A stretch of DNA of 35,283 nt from an uncultured Collinsella sp. (GCA_900544645.1 UQWG01000016.1:1-35283), one strand, 5' to 3'. Shown: positions 10,472 to 18,752, counted from the stretch's first letter. Translations and numbers: made by a program. The notes: generated from the letters alone by a model not told the origin.

Positions 10472-10487
10472 CCTAGGTTACTAGGAT
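10472..10487. promoter_or_regulatory. Palindrome in the purF/membrane-protein divergent region
   Basis: TCCTAG-GTTA-CTAGGA lies 22-37 bases upstream of the minus-strand gene start. On the minus strand it overlaps a possible -10 (TATCCT). It could be an operator; no factor can be named. Confidence 0.35.
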
Positions 10488-10688
10488 ACGCCGCCGACCT
10501 GCTAAAAGACAGGACGAACGTCCCAATTGCAACTTTGCAATCCCCAACGGTGGACGCGGCGGCCATATGGGGGCGCGGGCGCTTGCACTGGGCAGACCAA
10601 TAAAATGTTTGGCCGCAAAACGGATTATTAGCTCGGTGGGCTTTTAAAAAGCGCTGCTCATGCGCTGGGGAGCGCGTCGCGCCGTGCG

Positions 10689-10694
10689 TATAAT
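10689..10694 (+). promoter_or_regulatory. Candidate purF -10 box
   Basis: A perfect TATAAT lies 42 bases before the purF ATG. No clear -35 box is seen 16-18 bases upstream. No purine riboswitch-like structure is visible between 10451 and 10735. Confidence 0.5.
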
Positions 10695-10735
10695 AAGGCG
10701 GGTAACGCCAAAATACGAGGCTCTGAGGGGATGCC

Positions 10736-12406
10736 ATGTCTCAAGAAACCATCCGCGCGGCCGAGCGCGCCGCGGGACAGGTGAACGCCATGTCGACGTA
10801 TGATCCGGACTCCGACCAGCTGCATGAGGAATGCGGCGTTTTTGGTGTGTGGGCGCCCGATCGTGACGTGGCTCGACTGACGTACTTTGGCCTGCGTGCA
10901 CTGCAGCACCGTGGCCAAGAATCGGCGGGAATCGCTGTTGGTGACGGCGGTACGGTTATGGTCCGCAAGGACCTGGGCCTGCTCGACCGCGTGTTCTCCA
11001 ATGCCGACTTATCGACGCTCTCCGGTCAGCTGGCCGTGGGTCATGTGCGCTATGGCACCGCCGGCGCCAAGAGCTGGGAAGCCTCTCAGCCGCACCTCTC
11101 TACCATCAATAGCGTCATTATCGCGCTCGCGCACAACGGCACCCTCGTCAACACCGACGAGCTGCGCCGTCAGCTGATCGAGCTGGGCGTGCCGTTCCTC
11201 TCCAACTCGGATTCCGAGGTCGCGACCAAACTCATCGGCTACTTTACTCAGCGTACAGGCCATCTGCGCGAGGGCATTCGCAAGACCATGGAGCTCGTGC
11301 GTGGCGGCTACGCCATGACGCTCATCAACGAGCAGGCGCTCTATGCATTCCGCGATCCGCACGGCATTCGCCCGCTCGTGCTGGGCAAGCTGGTGGACGA
11401 GGGCCTGGACCAGGCCGATGCCGCATCCGTTTCGAAGCTGCCGTCGCAGGACGGCGCCGCGACGGTCGACGCCACCACCCGTGTCACCCGCGCCGGCGGC
11501 TGGGTCGTCGCCTCCGAGACTTGTGCGCTCGACATTGTGGGCGCCGAGTACGTCCGCGACGTCCGTCCCGGTGAGATTTTGCGCATCAGCGCCGAGGGCC
11601 TTGTGTCCGAGCAGGGTGTGCCCGCTGCCGAAGAGCCTGCTAACTGCATCTTTGAGCAGGTCTACTTCGCCCGCCCCGATTCCATCATGAACGGCAAGAG
11701 CGTCTACGCCTGCCGTTACGACATGGGTCGTCAGCTGGCACATGAGGAGCCCGTCGAGGCCGACCTGGTCATCGGCGTGCCTGACTCCGGCCTGCCGCCC
11801 GCGGAGGGGTATTCGCACGAGAGCGGCATTCCCTTTGGCGAGGGCCTTATCAAGAACCGTTACGTGGGCCGCACGTTTATCGAGCCTACGCAGGAGTTGC
11901 GCGCCATGGGCGTGCGTATGAAACTCAACCCGCTGCGCGACAACATCGAGGGCAAGCGCCTGGTCGTCATCGACGACTCCATCGTCCGCGGCACCACCAT
12001 GGTGCAGCTCGTCAAGATGCTGCGCAACGCCGGCGCCAAGGAGATTCATATCCGCATCAACTCGCCCGAGGTCATCTGGCCGTGCTTCTACGGTATCGAT
12101 ACCGACGTGCAGTCGCAGCTTATCAGCGCCAACAAGACGGTCGATGAGATCTGCGAGTACATTGGCGCCGATTCGCTGGCCTTCCTTTCGGTTGAGGGCC
12201 TGCTTAAGGTCATGCCCAAGGGCGGTTACTGCGATGCGTGCTTTACCGGACGCTACCCCGTAGCGATTCCCGAGAGCTTTGGCCGCGACAAGTTCATGGA
12301 GGGCTTTAAGCCCCGCAACCTGGACAAGCCGTTGCACTTTGACGACGACGCCGTGGTCGAGAAATACGACGACCGCAGCTGGGAAGAGGAGCACGGCGAG
12401 GCCTAA
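10736..12406 (+). CDS. purF: Amidophosphoribosyltransferase
   Basis: PurF makes 5-phosphoribosylamine from PRPP and glutamine, the committed step of purine synthesis. Seen: the N-terminal nucleophile Cys33 in EECGVFGVW (a propeptide of 32 residues would be removed), RALQHRGQESAGI, HVRYGT and AHNGTLVN of the Ntn glutaminase, and the PRPP loop VVIDDSIVRGTT. Cysteines near the end (CFYGID, and CDACFTGRYP) fit the 4Fe-4S PurF type of Bacillus rather than the cluster-free E. coli type. The 556-residue length is somewhat above average, through a longer propeptide and an extra loop around residues 225-250. ATG 10736 has GAGGGG 5 bases before it; ATG 10790 is a possible internal start that would give a shorter propeptide. 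Confidence 0.96.
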   Translation: MSQETIRAAERAAGQVNAMSTYDPDSDQLHEECGVFGVWAPDRDVARLTYFGLRALQHRGQESAGIAVGDGGTVMVRKDLGLLDRVFSNADLSTLSGQLAVGHVRYGTAGAKSWEASQPHLSTINSVIIALAHNGTLVNTDELRRQLIELGVPFLSNSDSEVATKLIGYFTQRTGHLREGIRKTMELVRGGYAMTLINEQALYAFRDPHGIRPLVLGKLVDEGLDQADAASVSKLPSQDGAATVDATTRVTRAGGWVVASETCALDIVGAEYVRDVRPGEILRISAEGLVSEQGVPAAEEPANCIFEQVYFARPDSIMNGKSVYACRYDMGRQLAHEEPVEADLVIGVPDSGLPPAEGYSHESGIPFGEGLIKNRYVGRTFIEPTQELRAMGVRMKLNPLRDNIEGKRLVVIDDSIVRGTTMVQLVKMLRNAGAKEIHIRINSPEVIWPCFYGIDTDVQSQLISANKTVDEICEYIGADSLAFLSVEGLLKVMPKGGYCDACFTGRYPVAIPESFGRDKFMEGFKPRNLDKPLHFDDDAVVEKYDDRSWEEEHGEA

Positions 12407-12445
12407 AATCTGCCATTTAGGGACAGGTTTATTCTGGTAGGTTTT
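12405..12445 (+). repeat. GGGACAG-loop hairpin 1
   Basis: Arms AAAATCTGCCA (12405-12415) and TGGTAGGTTTT (12435-12445) pair over 11 bp (two G-U). The loop holds TTTAGGGACAG. The left arm includes the last bases of purF (stop at 12404-12406). It belongs to the hairpin family described in the findings. It may also serve as the purF 3' end. Confidence 0.7.
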
Positions 12446-12517
12446 ACCTGCTGTTTTGTTGATATGACGGCGCGTGCTGTTATGGCGCGCGCCGAAATGA
12501 ACGCAACTATGAGCACC

Positions 12518-12544
12518 GTTTGGCGCCCGCGCGGCGCCACGGTA
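12518..12544 (+). promoter_or_regulatory. Hairpin in the purM leader
   Basis: TGGCGCC-CGCGC-GGCGCCA (12522-12540), extended by ACCG/CGGT, ends just before the purM ribosome site (GAGGAAGG). It could limit ribosome access or mark the end of a purF transcript; no T-run follows. Confidence 0.4.
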
Positions 12545-12563
12545 GTGGGAGAGGAAGGCTCAG

Positions 12564-13667
12564 ATGAGCGACAGCAAGCATGTGACGTATGAGGACGCCG
12601 GCGTCGATACCGCCGAGGGTGGCCGCGCCGTCGACGCTATTAAGCAGATGGTCAAGGACACCAACCGCCCCGAGGTTATCGGCGGCATCGGTGGCTTTGG
12701 TGGCCTGTTCTCGGCTGCCGCGCTCAAGGATATGGAAGACCCGATCCTGATCAGCGGCACCGACGGCGTGGGCACCAAGCTCGTGCTCGCCCAGATCATG
12801 GACCGTCACGAGACGGTGGGCCAGGACTTGGTCGCCATGTGCGTCAATGACATTTTGGCTTCGGGCGCCGAGCCGCTGTTCTTCCTGGATTACGTTGCCA
12901 TCGGTCACATTGAGGCCGAGCACATGGCAAAGATCATCAAGGGCGTGGCCGACGGCTGCAAGCTCGCGGGCTGCGCGCTCGTGGGCGGCGAGATGGCCGA
13001 GCACCCGGGCGTCATGGCCCCCGCCGATTACGACCTCGCCGGCTTTACCGTGGGTGTTGTCGATCGTCCCAAGATGCTCGACCCCGCGAACGTTCGCCCC
13101 GGCGATGTGATCCTGGGCCTGCCCTCCACCGGCGTGCACTCCAACGGATACTCACTCGTGCGCAAGGTCATCGGCGTCGACGGCATTAAGCCGGGCACGC
13201 CCGAGGCCGCCGCTAAGGCCGAGGAGCTGAGCCGCCCGCTCGAGGAGCTCGGCGGCGCATCGCTGGCAGACGCCCTGCTGGCTCCCACGCGCATCTACGT
13301 CAAGCCGATTCTGGAGCTGCTGCGCGGCGGCGCCAACGTGCACGCCATCGCCCACATCACCGGTGGCGGCATCACCGAGAACCTCAACCGCGCGCTTGCC
13401 GACGACGTTGACGCCGTGGTCACCCGTAACGGTGCCGAGATGGGCTGGGATGTTCCGCCCGTCATCACCTACGTGTCGCGCCAGGCCGAGCTCGCGCCCA
13501 ACGAGGCATGCAAGACCTTCAACATGGGCGTCGGCCTGTGCCTGATCGTCGCTCCCGAGGACGAGGCCGCGGTGACCGAGGCCCTGGTCGCGCTGGGCGA
13601 GAAGCCGTTCCGCGTGGGCGAGTGCGTCGAGGGCTCCGGTAAGGTCGTGTACTCCGATGAGCGCTAA
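12564..13667 (+). CDS. purM: Phosphoribosylformylglycinamidine cyclo-ligase (AIR synthetase)
   Basis: PurM closes the imidazole ring of FGAM with ATP to give AIR. The 367-residue protein shows the PurM/SelD-type fold motifs: YEDAGVDTAEGGRAVDAIK at the N-terminus, GGIGGFGGLF, the ATP-binding SGTDGVGTKLVLAQ, CVNDILASGAEPLFFLDY, and later GLPSTGVHSNGYSLVRK and AHITGGGITENL. ATG 12564 has GAGGAAGG about 8 bases upstream. It overlaps purN by 11 bases, which implies translational coupling; the two catalyse nearby steps of the pathway. Confidence 0.96.
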   Translation: MSDSKHVTYEDAGVDTAEGGRAVDAIKQMVKDTNRPEVIGGIGGFGGLFSAAALKDMEDPILISGTDGVGTKLVLAQIMDRHETVGQDLVAMCVNDILASGAEPLFFLDYVAIGHIEAEHMAKIIKGVADGCKLAGCALVGGEMAEHPGVMAPADYDLAGFTVGVVDRPKMLDPANVRPGDVILGLPSTGVHSNGYSLVRKVIGVDGIKPGTPEAAAKAEELSRPLEELGGASLADALLAPTRIYVKPILELLRGGANVHAIAHITGGGITENLNRALADDVDAVVTRNGAEMGWDVPPVITYVSRQAELAPNEACKTFNMGVGLCLIVAPEDEAAVTEALVALGEKPFRVGECVEGSGKVVYSDER

Positions 13668-14358
13668 CGAGCAGATGGCTGCCGCCAAGGGCCTGGGCTT
13701 TGTGCCCTATACCCGTCCGACCGGCACCGATACGGCCGAGCCGCTCAAGATCGGTGTGCTCATCAGCGGTTCGGGTACCAACCTGCAGGCGCTGATCGAT
13801 CTGATCGCTGCCGGCAAACTCAACGCTTCGATTGAGCTTGTGGTGTCGAGCCGTCCTTCGGCTAAGGGTTTGCAGCGCGCTGAGCGCGCGGGCATCCAGA
13901 CGCTCACGCTGTCCAAGGATGTCTACGCCGACCCTATTGCCGCCGACGAGATCATCGCGCACGAGCTGCTCGAACGCGGCTGCGAGTATGTGGTCATGGC
14001 CGGCTACATGCGCATGGTGCACACGCCGCTGCTGGCGGCGTTTCCCAACCGCGTGGTCAACTTGCATCCGGCACTGCTGCCGAGCTTTACCGGTGCGCAT
14101 GCGATTGACGATGCCTTTGCGCGCGGTGTCAAGGTGACCGGCGTGACCGTGCACTTTGCCAACGAGATCTACGACAACGGCCCCATCATCGCCCAGCGCG
14201 CGCTGGCTGTCGAGGAAGGTTGGGATGTCGACACGCTCGAGGAGCACATCCACGCGATTGAGCACGTGCTGTATCCCGAGGTCGTGCAAATGCTCGCCGA
14301 CGGCCGCGTCCACGTGCTGGAGAGCGGCAAGGTCGCAATTGACGCGCCTCGCGGCTAG
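13657..14358 (+). CDS. purN: Phosphoribosylglycinamide formyltransferase
   Basis: PurN transfers a formyl group from 10-formyl-THF to GAR. Seen: the phosphate-binding start KIGVLISGSGTNLQAL, MAGYMRMVHTPLL, the catalytic-region NLHPALLPSFTGAHAIDDA with Asn and His, and VHFANEIYDNGPII with the conserved aspartate. The 233-residue length exceeds the usual 190-215 because of about 30 extra N-terminal residues before the first strand. The start overlaps purM; an ATG a few codons later (13675) would shorten the extension only slightly. The gene is followed by a terminator. Confidence 0.94.
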   Translation: MSANEQMAAAKGLGFVPYTRPTGTDTAEPLKIGVLISGSGTNLQALIDLIAAGKLNASIELVVSSRPSAKGLQRAERAGIQTLTLSKDVYADPIAADEIIAHELLERGCEYVVMAGYMRMVHTPLLAAFPNRVVNLHPALLPSFTGAHAIDDAFARGVKVTGVTVHFANEIYDNGPIIAQRALAVEEGWDVDTLEEHIHAIEHVLYPEVVQMLADGRVHVLESGKVAIDAPRG

Positions 14359-14390
14359 CGGCGCACAGTACAATTTAGCCGAGTAGTCAG

Positions 14391-14433
14391 GGTGGTCATT
14401 GGCGCCAAGGCGCGCGTGGCCACCTTTTGTTTT
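14391..14433 (+). terminator. Terminator after purMN
   Basis: Arms 14391-14406 and 14409-14424 pair with 12 standard pairs, two G-U pairs and two mismatches, followed by TTTTGTTTT. Confidence 0.75.
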
Positions 14434-14448
14434 GGGTAGTCACCTGCG

Positions 14449-14485
14449 ACGTTCTTTAACGACTAGTCATTTAAGAACGTCCCCG
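14449..14485 (-). repeat. Imperfect palindrome related to the GGGACAG hairpins
   Basis: GACGTTCTT...AAGAACGTC (14449-14481) encloses an ACTAGT centre. Read on the minus strand, GGGGACG--CTTAAATGA matches the first part of the repeat at 16939-16963, so it may be a degenerate family member. Confidence 0.45.
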
Positions 14486-14510
14486 ATGGCTAGGTGAGAG
14501 AGGTGAGCGC

Positions 14511-14975
14511 ATGGCGGATAACGAAGCGCTGTTTACGCCTGAGCTGGTGTTTTTTGATTGGGAGTGTGCGACGCCGGATGAGGTGTTTGCGCGGCTCGAG
14601 GGCGAGCTTGCACCACGTGGCTACATTGCATCCGGTTGGCTCGACGCCGTTCTCACGCGCGAGGATGCCTATCCCACGGGCCTTGCCATGCCGGCGGCAA
14701 ACATTGCCATTCCGCATACCGATCCGGGGTTTGTGACCAAGCCCTATATCGCGGTGGTGAAGCCCACCGCGCCCGTGACATTTAACGCTATGGCTGGCAT
14801 GGGCGCTCCGGTGCCGGCGCAGATCGTCATTAATCTGGGCATCGCCGAGCCGGGCGGCCAGGTCGAGGCCCTGCAGGCGCTCATGAACATCTTTATGGAC
14901 GCCGATGCCGCAGCCGACGTGCTCGGCCAGACCACGTCCCAGGGCATGGTCGACGCCATCCGCCGTCATTTCTAA
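14511..14975 (+). CDS. PTS sugar transporter subunit IIA
   Basis: The 154-residue protein is a single-domain IIA of the fructose/mannitol/galactitol superfamily, which carries phosphate from HPr to a IIB partner. Seen: the phosphorylatable His69 in IAIPHTDP, preceded by the usual block (REDAYPTGLAMPAANIAIPH), and a later segment rich in hydrophobic strand residues (AQIVINLGIAEPGG). The spacing is most like galactitol-type IIA proteins. The start ATG 14511 has GAGAGAGGTGAG upstream. No IIB or IIC is adjacent, so it is an orphan here and could have a regulatory rather than a transport role (inference). Confidence 0.85.
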   Translation: MADNEALFTPELVFFDWECATPDEVFARLEGELAPRGYIASGWLDAVLTREDAYPTGLAMPAANIAIPHTDPGFVTKPYIAVVKPTAPVTFNAMAGMGAPVPAQIVINLGIAEPGGQVEALQALMNIFMDADAAADVLGQTTSQGMVDAIRRHF

Positions 14976-14985
14976 GGTGGGGCTG

Positions 14986-15020
14986 AGCCGGCACTTGGGG
15001 ACTGTCCCTAACTGCCGGCT
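14986..15020 (-). repeat. GGGACAG-loop hairpin 2
   Basis: Arms AGCCGGCA / TGCCGGCT (8 bp). On the minus strand the loop reads GTTAGGGACAGTCCCCAAG. It is one of two clear modules packed in 95 bases after the PTS gene. Confidence 0.7.
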
Positions 15021-15027
15021 GCCAGAG

Positions 15028-15079
15028 CTGTCCCCTTTGCACCAAAATGGTGCAGATTAATCTGTCCCCAATGCACCAA
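15028..15079 (-). repeat. GGGACAG-loop hairpin 3, with a neighbouring half-module
   Basis: TGGTGCA (15048-15054) pairs with TGCACCA (15072-15078) around a loop that reads TTGGGGACAGATTAATC on the minus strand. The unit CTGTCCCC-N2-TGCACCAA occurs twice in direct orientation (15028-15045, 15062-15079), so GGTGC at 15049 can also pair with GCACC at 15039, giving a competing fold. Confidence 0.65.
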
Positions 15080-15145
15080 GCGTGCCGCGGGGGCTGCGTT
15101 GTGACACAATGGCGTTTGTTCGATTCGTTATGCGAAAGGCCAACT

Positions 15146-16366
15146 ATGGCAAATAAGAAAAAGAACTCCGAGGCCGCGCCGACGCCCGAGCGGCAGGCCC
15201 GCGCTGCCTCCAGCTCTCGCAAGAAGCAGCGCAAGACGTACGTGTCTAAGACCGTCAAGATCGTTCTGGTGGTCATCGGCGTGCTGGCGATGCTGCTTTC
15301 CGTCTCGGCGATGGCGTGCTCCGGCCTTATGTCGCAGGCCGAGGACACCTCGGGCTACAAGCTGACCGGCGGTGTTGCTGCCACTATCAACGGCACCAAC
15401 CTTACCGAGGACACCGTGACCAAGCAGATCATGAGCATGCGCACGTCCTACGGCTACACCAAGGATGAGGATTGGGCGCAGTATCTGGTTGACAACGACC
15501 TCACGCCCAAGAAGTACCGCAAGCAGCTCATCGACTCCTACACGCAGCAGATTCTGCTTCAGCAGGCACAGAAGGAGAACGGCGTGACGGTGTCGGACGA
15601 GGAGGTCGAGAAGGCTTGGAAGGACGCGTGCAAGAGCGCGGGCGGTGCCAAGGCCTTTAAGAAGACCCTCAAGACCTACGGCTATACCGAGGACACCTAC
15701 AAGGATTCGCTCAAGGAGAGCCTGGCGCAGCAGAAACTCAAGGATGCCGTGGCGCCCACCAGCAAGCCCAAGGACAGCGAGATCGTCGATTACATCAACG
15801 AGAACCTGTCTAACTACAACGATGCTCGCCGCTCGTCGAACATCCTGATCAAGGTTGATTCCGACGCTTCCGACGAGGACAAGGCTGCCGCCAAGGCCAA
15901 GGCACAGGAGTGCCTGGACAAGATCAACTCCGGTGAGCTGAGCTTTGAGGACGCCGTTGAGCAGTACTCCGACGATACCAGCTCCAAGGAGAAGAAGGGC
16001 GATGTGGGCTGGGATAAGCTCACCACTTTCGTCGACAGCTACCAGACGGCGCTCGAGGGGCTCAACAAGGGCGACGTGAGCGAAGTCGTCGAGTCGACCT
16101 ATGGTTACCACATCATCAAGTGCACCGACTACTTCCATGTCGATAATCAGGTCGATGACATCAACCAGGTGCCCAAGGCCATCAAGAAGTACGTTTCCAA
16201 TGTGGTGAAGACGCAAGCGGCCAGCACCGCGTACAGCGAGTGGCTGGAGCAGTACAAGAAGGATGCCGACATCACCGTTAACCCCATGCCCAAGGACGTA
16301 CCCTATAACGTGAGTCTGAAGGGCGTCACCAAGAGCTCGACCGACGATTCGTCGACGACTGAGTAA
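15146..16366 (+). CDS. Membrane-anchored parvulin-type peptidyl-prolyl isomerase (PrsA/SurA-like)
   Basis: A foldase that probably helps exported proteins fold outside the membrane. The 406-residue protein has a Lys/Arg-rich N-terminus, one hydrophobic segment (about residues 36-56), a SurA-N/PrsA-like chaperone part (about 70-225) and a parvulin domain (about 227-325: SSNILIKV, LSFEDAVEQYSDD, KGDVGW, GYHIIK), then a charged tail. Cys58 follows the hydrophobic segment, but SAMAC is a poor lipobox, so an uncleaved signal anchor is as likely as a lipoprotein. ATG 15146 has AAAGG before it and gives a normal signal; an upstream in-frame extension would only translate the hairpin repeat. TTGTGACACAA (15099-15109) is a perfect palindrome in its upstream region. 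Confidence 0.88.
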   Translation: MANKKKNSEAAPTPERQARAASSSRKKQRKTYVSKTVKIVLVVIGVLAMLLSVSAMACSGLMSQAEDTSGYKLTGGVAATINGTNLTEDTVTKQIMSMRTSYGYTKDEDWAQYLVDNDLTPKKYRKQLIDSYTQQILLQQAQKENGVTVSDEEVEKAWKDACKSAGGAKAFKKTLKTYGYTEDTYKDSLKESLAQQKLKDAVAPTSKPKDSEIVDYINENLSNYNDARRSSNILIKVDSDASDEDKAAAKAKAQECLDKINSGELSFEDAVEQYSDDTSSKEKKGDVGWDKLTTFVDSYQTALEGLNKGDVSEVVESTYGYHIIKCTDYFHVDNQVDDINQVPKAIKKYVSNVVKTQAASTAYSEWLEQYKKDADITVNPMPKDVPYNVSLKGVTKSSTDDSSTTE

Positions 16367-16420
16367 TCATGGGGCGGTGCTCGCGCGAGTGCCGCCCACG
16401 CTATTAGAGAGGATTTGCAG

Positions 16421-16864
16421 ATGACCAACGAAGAGCTGCAGAAGGAAATGATCGCCGCCATGAAGGCCAAGGACAAGGTCCGCCTGTCCATCATTCGCCA
16501 GGTTAAGGCCGAGGTGAAGAATATCGAGGTCAACGAGCGCCGCGATGTGACCGAGGAAGACGTCAACAGCATGATCAAGCGTTTGATTAAGCAGACGAGC
16601 GAGACGCTGGAGATGTCCATCAAGGCCGGCACGGACCAGGAGCGTACCGACAACCTGACCGAGCAGGTCAAGATTCTGGAGAGCTTGCTGCCCGCGCAGG
16701 TTTCGGGCGAGGAGCTCGAGGCCCTGATTGAGCAGGTCATCGCCGAGCTGGGTGCCACGTCCAAGAAGCAGATGGGTCAGGTCATGGGTGCCCTGGGCAA
16801 GGCCACCGGCGGCAACTTCGATAAGCCTGCGGCTGCCAAGATTGTTGGCGCAAAGCTTGCGTAA
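16421..16864 (+). CDS. GatB/YqeY domain protein
   Basis: The 147-residue protein is a YqeY family member, similar to the tRNA-binding tail domain of the amidotransferase subunit GatB. Seen: an N-terminal helical part (MIAAMKAKDKVRLSIIRQVKAE), a central segment of helices with KRLIKQTSETLEM, and the final KQMGQVMGALGKATGG with KPAAAKIVGAKL. The family length is about 148. Its role is not established; binding to tRNA is a guess from the GatB relation. ATG 16421 has AGAGAGG at 16406-16412; an in-frame TTG at 16415 is too close to this site. It is followed by a good terminator. Confidence 0.9.
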   Translation: MTNEELQKEMIAAMKAKDKVRLSIIRQVKAEVKNIEVNERRDVTEEDVNSMIKRLIKQTSETLEMSIKAGTDQERTDNLTEQVKILESLLPAQVSGEELEALIEQVIAELGATSKKQMGQVMGALGKATGGNFDKPAAAKIVGAKLA

Positions 16865-16893
16865 GGGCCGAGCGGTACATAGTTGATGTTGAG

Positions 16894-16925
16894 GGGGCGT
16901 GGCCGTCATGGTCGCGCCCCTTTTT
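16894..16925 (+). terminator. Terminator after the YqeY-like gene
   Basis: Arms 16894-16904 and 16910-16920 pair over 11 bp (two G-U) with a 5-base loop, followed by TTTTT. Confidence 0.88.
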
Positions 16926-16938
16926 GCTGGGCTAGGCG

Positions 16939-17006
16939 CTCATTGGGGACGGGCTTAAATGAGTGCCCAATGAGCAGGTACTCATTTAAGTCTGTCCCCA
17001 ATGAGT
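16939..17006. repeat. Pair of inverted GGGACAG-loop hairpins (4 and 5)
   Basis: Two modules face each other: CTCATT (16939-16944) / AATGAG (16958-16963) around GGGGACGGGCTTA, and ACTCATT (16980-16986) / AATGAGT (17000-17006) around a loop reading GGGGACAGACTTA on the minus strand. The whole 26-base arms (16939-16964, 16980-17005) are also complementary to each other with two mismatches, so either one long or two short hairpins can form. Confidence 0.8.
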
Positions 17007-17070
17007 GGGTGGAAGGTTGCGGGTTCTTTACGGGAATGTAGTGTGGGCTGCGGAAACGTGGTTCTTTCCG

Positions 17071-17076
17071 TACAAT
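17071..17076 (+). promoter_or_regulatory. Candidate -10 box of the amino acid importer operon
   Basis: TACAAT 36 bases before the ATPase start; the -35 region (CTGCGG near 17048) is weak. Confidence 0.4.
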
Positions 17077-17111
17077 AGTGCAATTCGTGTAAGCGCAGGA
17101 AAGGGACATTC

Positions 17112-17843
17112 ATGGCAGACATGATCGAGATCAAGCATCTCAACAAGTACTTTGGCGACCTGCATGTGCTCAAAGATATCAATCTCACCGTCAAGCGCGG
17201 CGAGAAGCTCGTAATGATCGGGCCTTCCGGTTCGGGTAAGTCGACGCTCATCCGTTGTGTCGATTATCTGGAGGAGCCCACTTCGGGCGAGGTCGTCATC
17301 GACGGTACGCCGCTCACAAAAAAGAATCACCTGGAGATGGCTCGCAAGTATAGTTCCATGGTGTTTCAGCAGTTCAACCTGTATCCCAACATGACGGTGC
17401 TGGGCAACCTGACGCTCGCGCCCATCAAGCTGCAAAAGAAGAGCAAGGAGGAGGCGACCGAGATCGCCATTGCCGCGCTCAAGCGCGTCGGCATGGCGCA
17501 TAAGGCCGGCGAGTATCCGCAGAATCTCTCGGGCGGTCAGCAGCAGCGTATCGCCATCGCCCGTGCCCTGTGCACCAAGCAGCCCATCATCCTGTTTGAC
17601 GAGCCGACCTCGGCGCTCGACCCCGAGATGGTCCAGGAGGTTCTGGACGTTATGATTGAGCTTGCGCAGGAGGACATCACCATGATCTGCGTGACGCACG
17701 AGATGGGTTTTGCGCGCCAGGTGGCCGACCGCGTCATCTTTATGGAGGACGGCCGCATCCTGGAGGAGGGCACGCCCGAGCACTTCTTCGATAATCCCGA
17801 GAACCCGCGCTGCCGCGAGTTCCTGTCCAAGATTCTGCACTAG
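17112..17843 (+). CDS. Polar amino acid ABC transporter, ATP-binding protein
   Basis: ATPase of a type I importer of the GlnQ/HisP family. The 243-residue protein shows Walker A GPSGSGKSTLIRC, Q-loop MVFQQFNLYPNMTVLGN, signature LSGGQQQRIAIARAL, Walker B IILFDEPTSALDPEM and switch His in VTHEMGFARQVADRV. These are all typical of polar amino acid importers. ATG 17112 has AGGAAAGGGA upstream. It is the first gene of a four-gene set: ATPase, binding protein, two permeases, in that order and all close together. Confidence 0.95.
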   Translation: MADMIEIKHLNKYFGDLHVLKDINLTVKRGEKLVMIGPSGSGKSTLIRCVDYLEEPTSGEVVIDGTPLTKKNHLEMARKYSSMVFQQFNLYPNMTVLGNLTLAPIKLQKKSKEEATEIAIAALKRVGMAHKAGEYPQNLSGGQQQRIAIARALCTKQPIILFDEPTSALDPEMVQEVLDVMIELAQEDITMICVTHEMGFARQVADRVIFMEDGRILEEGTPEHFFDNPENPRCREFLSKILH

Positions 17844-17857
17844 GTGCGGTGGTGGAC

Positions 17858-18727
17858 ATGACGGATATGACGAGGGCGGCCGTGTCGCGCCGTCACTTTT
17901 TGCAGCTGGCGGGCGCCGGTATGCTTACGCTGACGGGGGCCGCGCTTACCGGTTGCGGCAACTCCACCAGCGGCGAGGGCTCGGACAAGGGGTCCAAGCT
18001 TGCGGCCATTAAGTCGCGTGGCCATCTGAATGCCGGCGTTAAGAAGGACGTTCCCGGTTACGGCTATTACGACACCGCCAAGGGCCGCTTTGAGGGCATG
18101 GAAGTCGATTTGTGCTACCAGATCGCCGCTGCCGTCTTTGGCGTGAGCTACAAGGAGGCCCGTGCCCAGGAGCTTGTCGAGTTTACCGACGTAACGCCCA
18201 AGACGCGCGGCCCGCTGATCGATAACGGCCAACTTGACGTGGTCGCGGCGACCTACACCATCACCGACGAGCGCAAGAAGAGCTGGGATTTCTCGACGCC
18301 GTACCGTACCGACTACGTGGGACTCATGGTCAAGAAGCGTTCGGGCTTTACCTCGATTGAGGATCTGGACGGCAAGGTCATTGGCGTGAGCCAGGGCGCT
18401 ACCACGCAGAGCCTGATCGAGCAGATGATCAAGGACAACGGCTTTAGCTGTAAGCCCGAGTTTAGGGCCTTTAGCGGCTACCCCATCATCAAGAGTTCGC
18501 TCGACGCCGGCAATATCGACGTCTTTGCCATGGACCGCTCCACGCTGGCCGGTTACATGAACGAGACCGTTGAGCTGCTGCAGCCCGAGGTCAAGTTTGG
18601 CGAGCAGGGCTACGGCGTGGCGACCAAGAAGGGCTGCGACCTTTCGGCCGTGGTCGATCAGGTGATTTGCGATCGCCTGGCCGACGGCTGGCTCGACCAA
18701 GAGGTCAAGACCTGGGGTCTTGTATAG
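17858..18727 (+). CDS. Polar amino acid ABC transporter, substrate-binding lipoprotein
   Basis: Extracellular family 3 binding protein that delivers an amino acid to the permeases. The N-terminus has a Tat-like motif SRRHFLQLAG, a hydrophobic stretch and a lipobox LTGC, then a Ser/Gly-rich linker and the binding domain (KLAAIKSRGHLNAGV, GRFEGMEVDLCYQIAAAVFG, DVVAATYTITDERKKSWDFS, DLDGKVIGVSQGATTQSLIE). The pattern is closest to glutamine/glutamate binders, but the substrate is not proven. Start is uncertain: GTG 17849, GTG 17852, ATG 17858 and ATG 17867 are all in frame; I choose 17858 because GGTGG lies just before it. Gap to the ATPase gene is small, so they share a transcript. Confidence 0.9.
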   Translation: MTDMTRAAVSRRHFLQLAGAGMLTLTGAALTGCGNSTSGEGSDKGSKLAAIKSRGHLNAGVKKDVPGYGYYDTAKGRFEGMEVDLCYQIAAAVFGVSYKEARAQELVEFTDVTPKTRGPLIDNGQLDVVAATYTITDERKKSWDFSTPYRTDYVGLMVKKRSGFTSIEDLDGKVIGVSQGATTQSLIEQMIKDNGFSCKPEFRAFSGYPIIKSSLDAGNIDVFAMDRSTLAGYMNETVELLQPEVKFGEQGYGVATKKGCDLSAVVDQVICDRLADGWLDQEVKTWGLV

Positions 18728-18752
18728 GCGCATCGTCCAAGGAAGGAATCAA

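Noticed and set aside
15047..15145. N-terminal extension of the foldase gene (33 codons)
   Set aside because: It translates the GGGACAG hairpin repeat and would put residues before the signal segment; ATG 15146 has a ribosome site.
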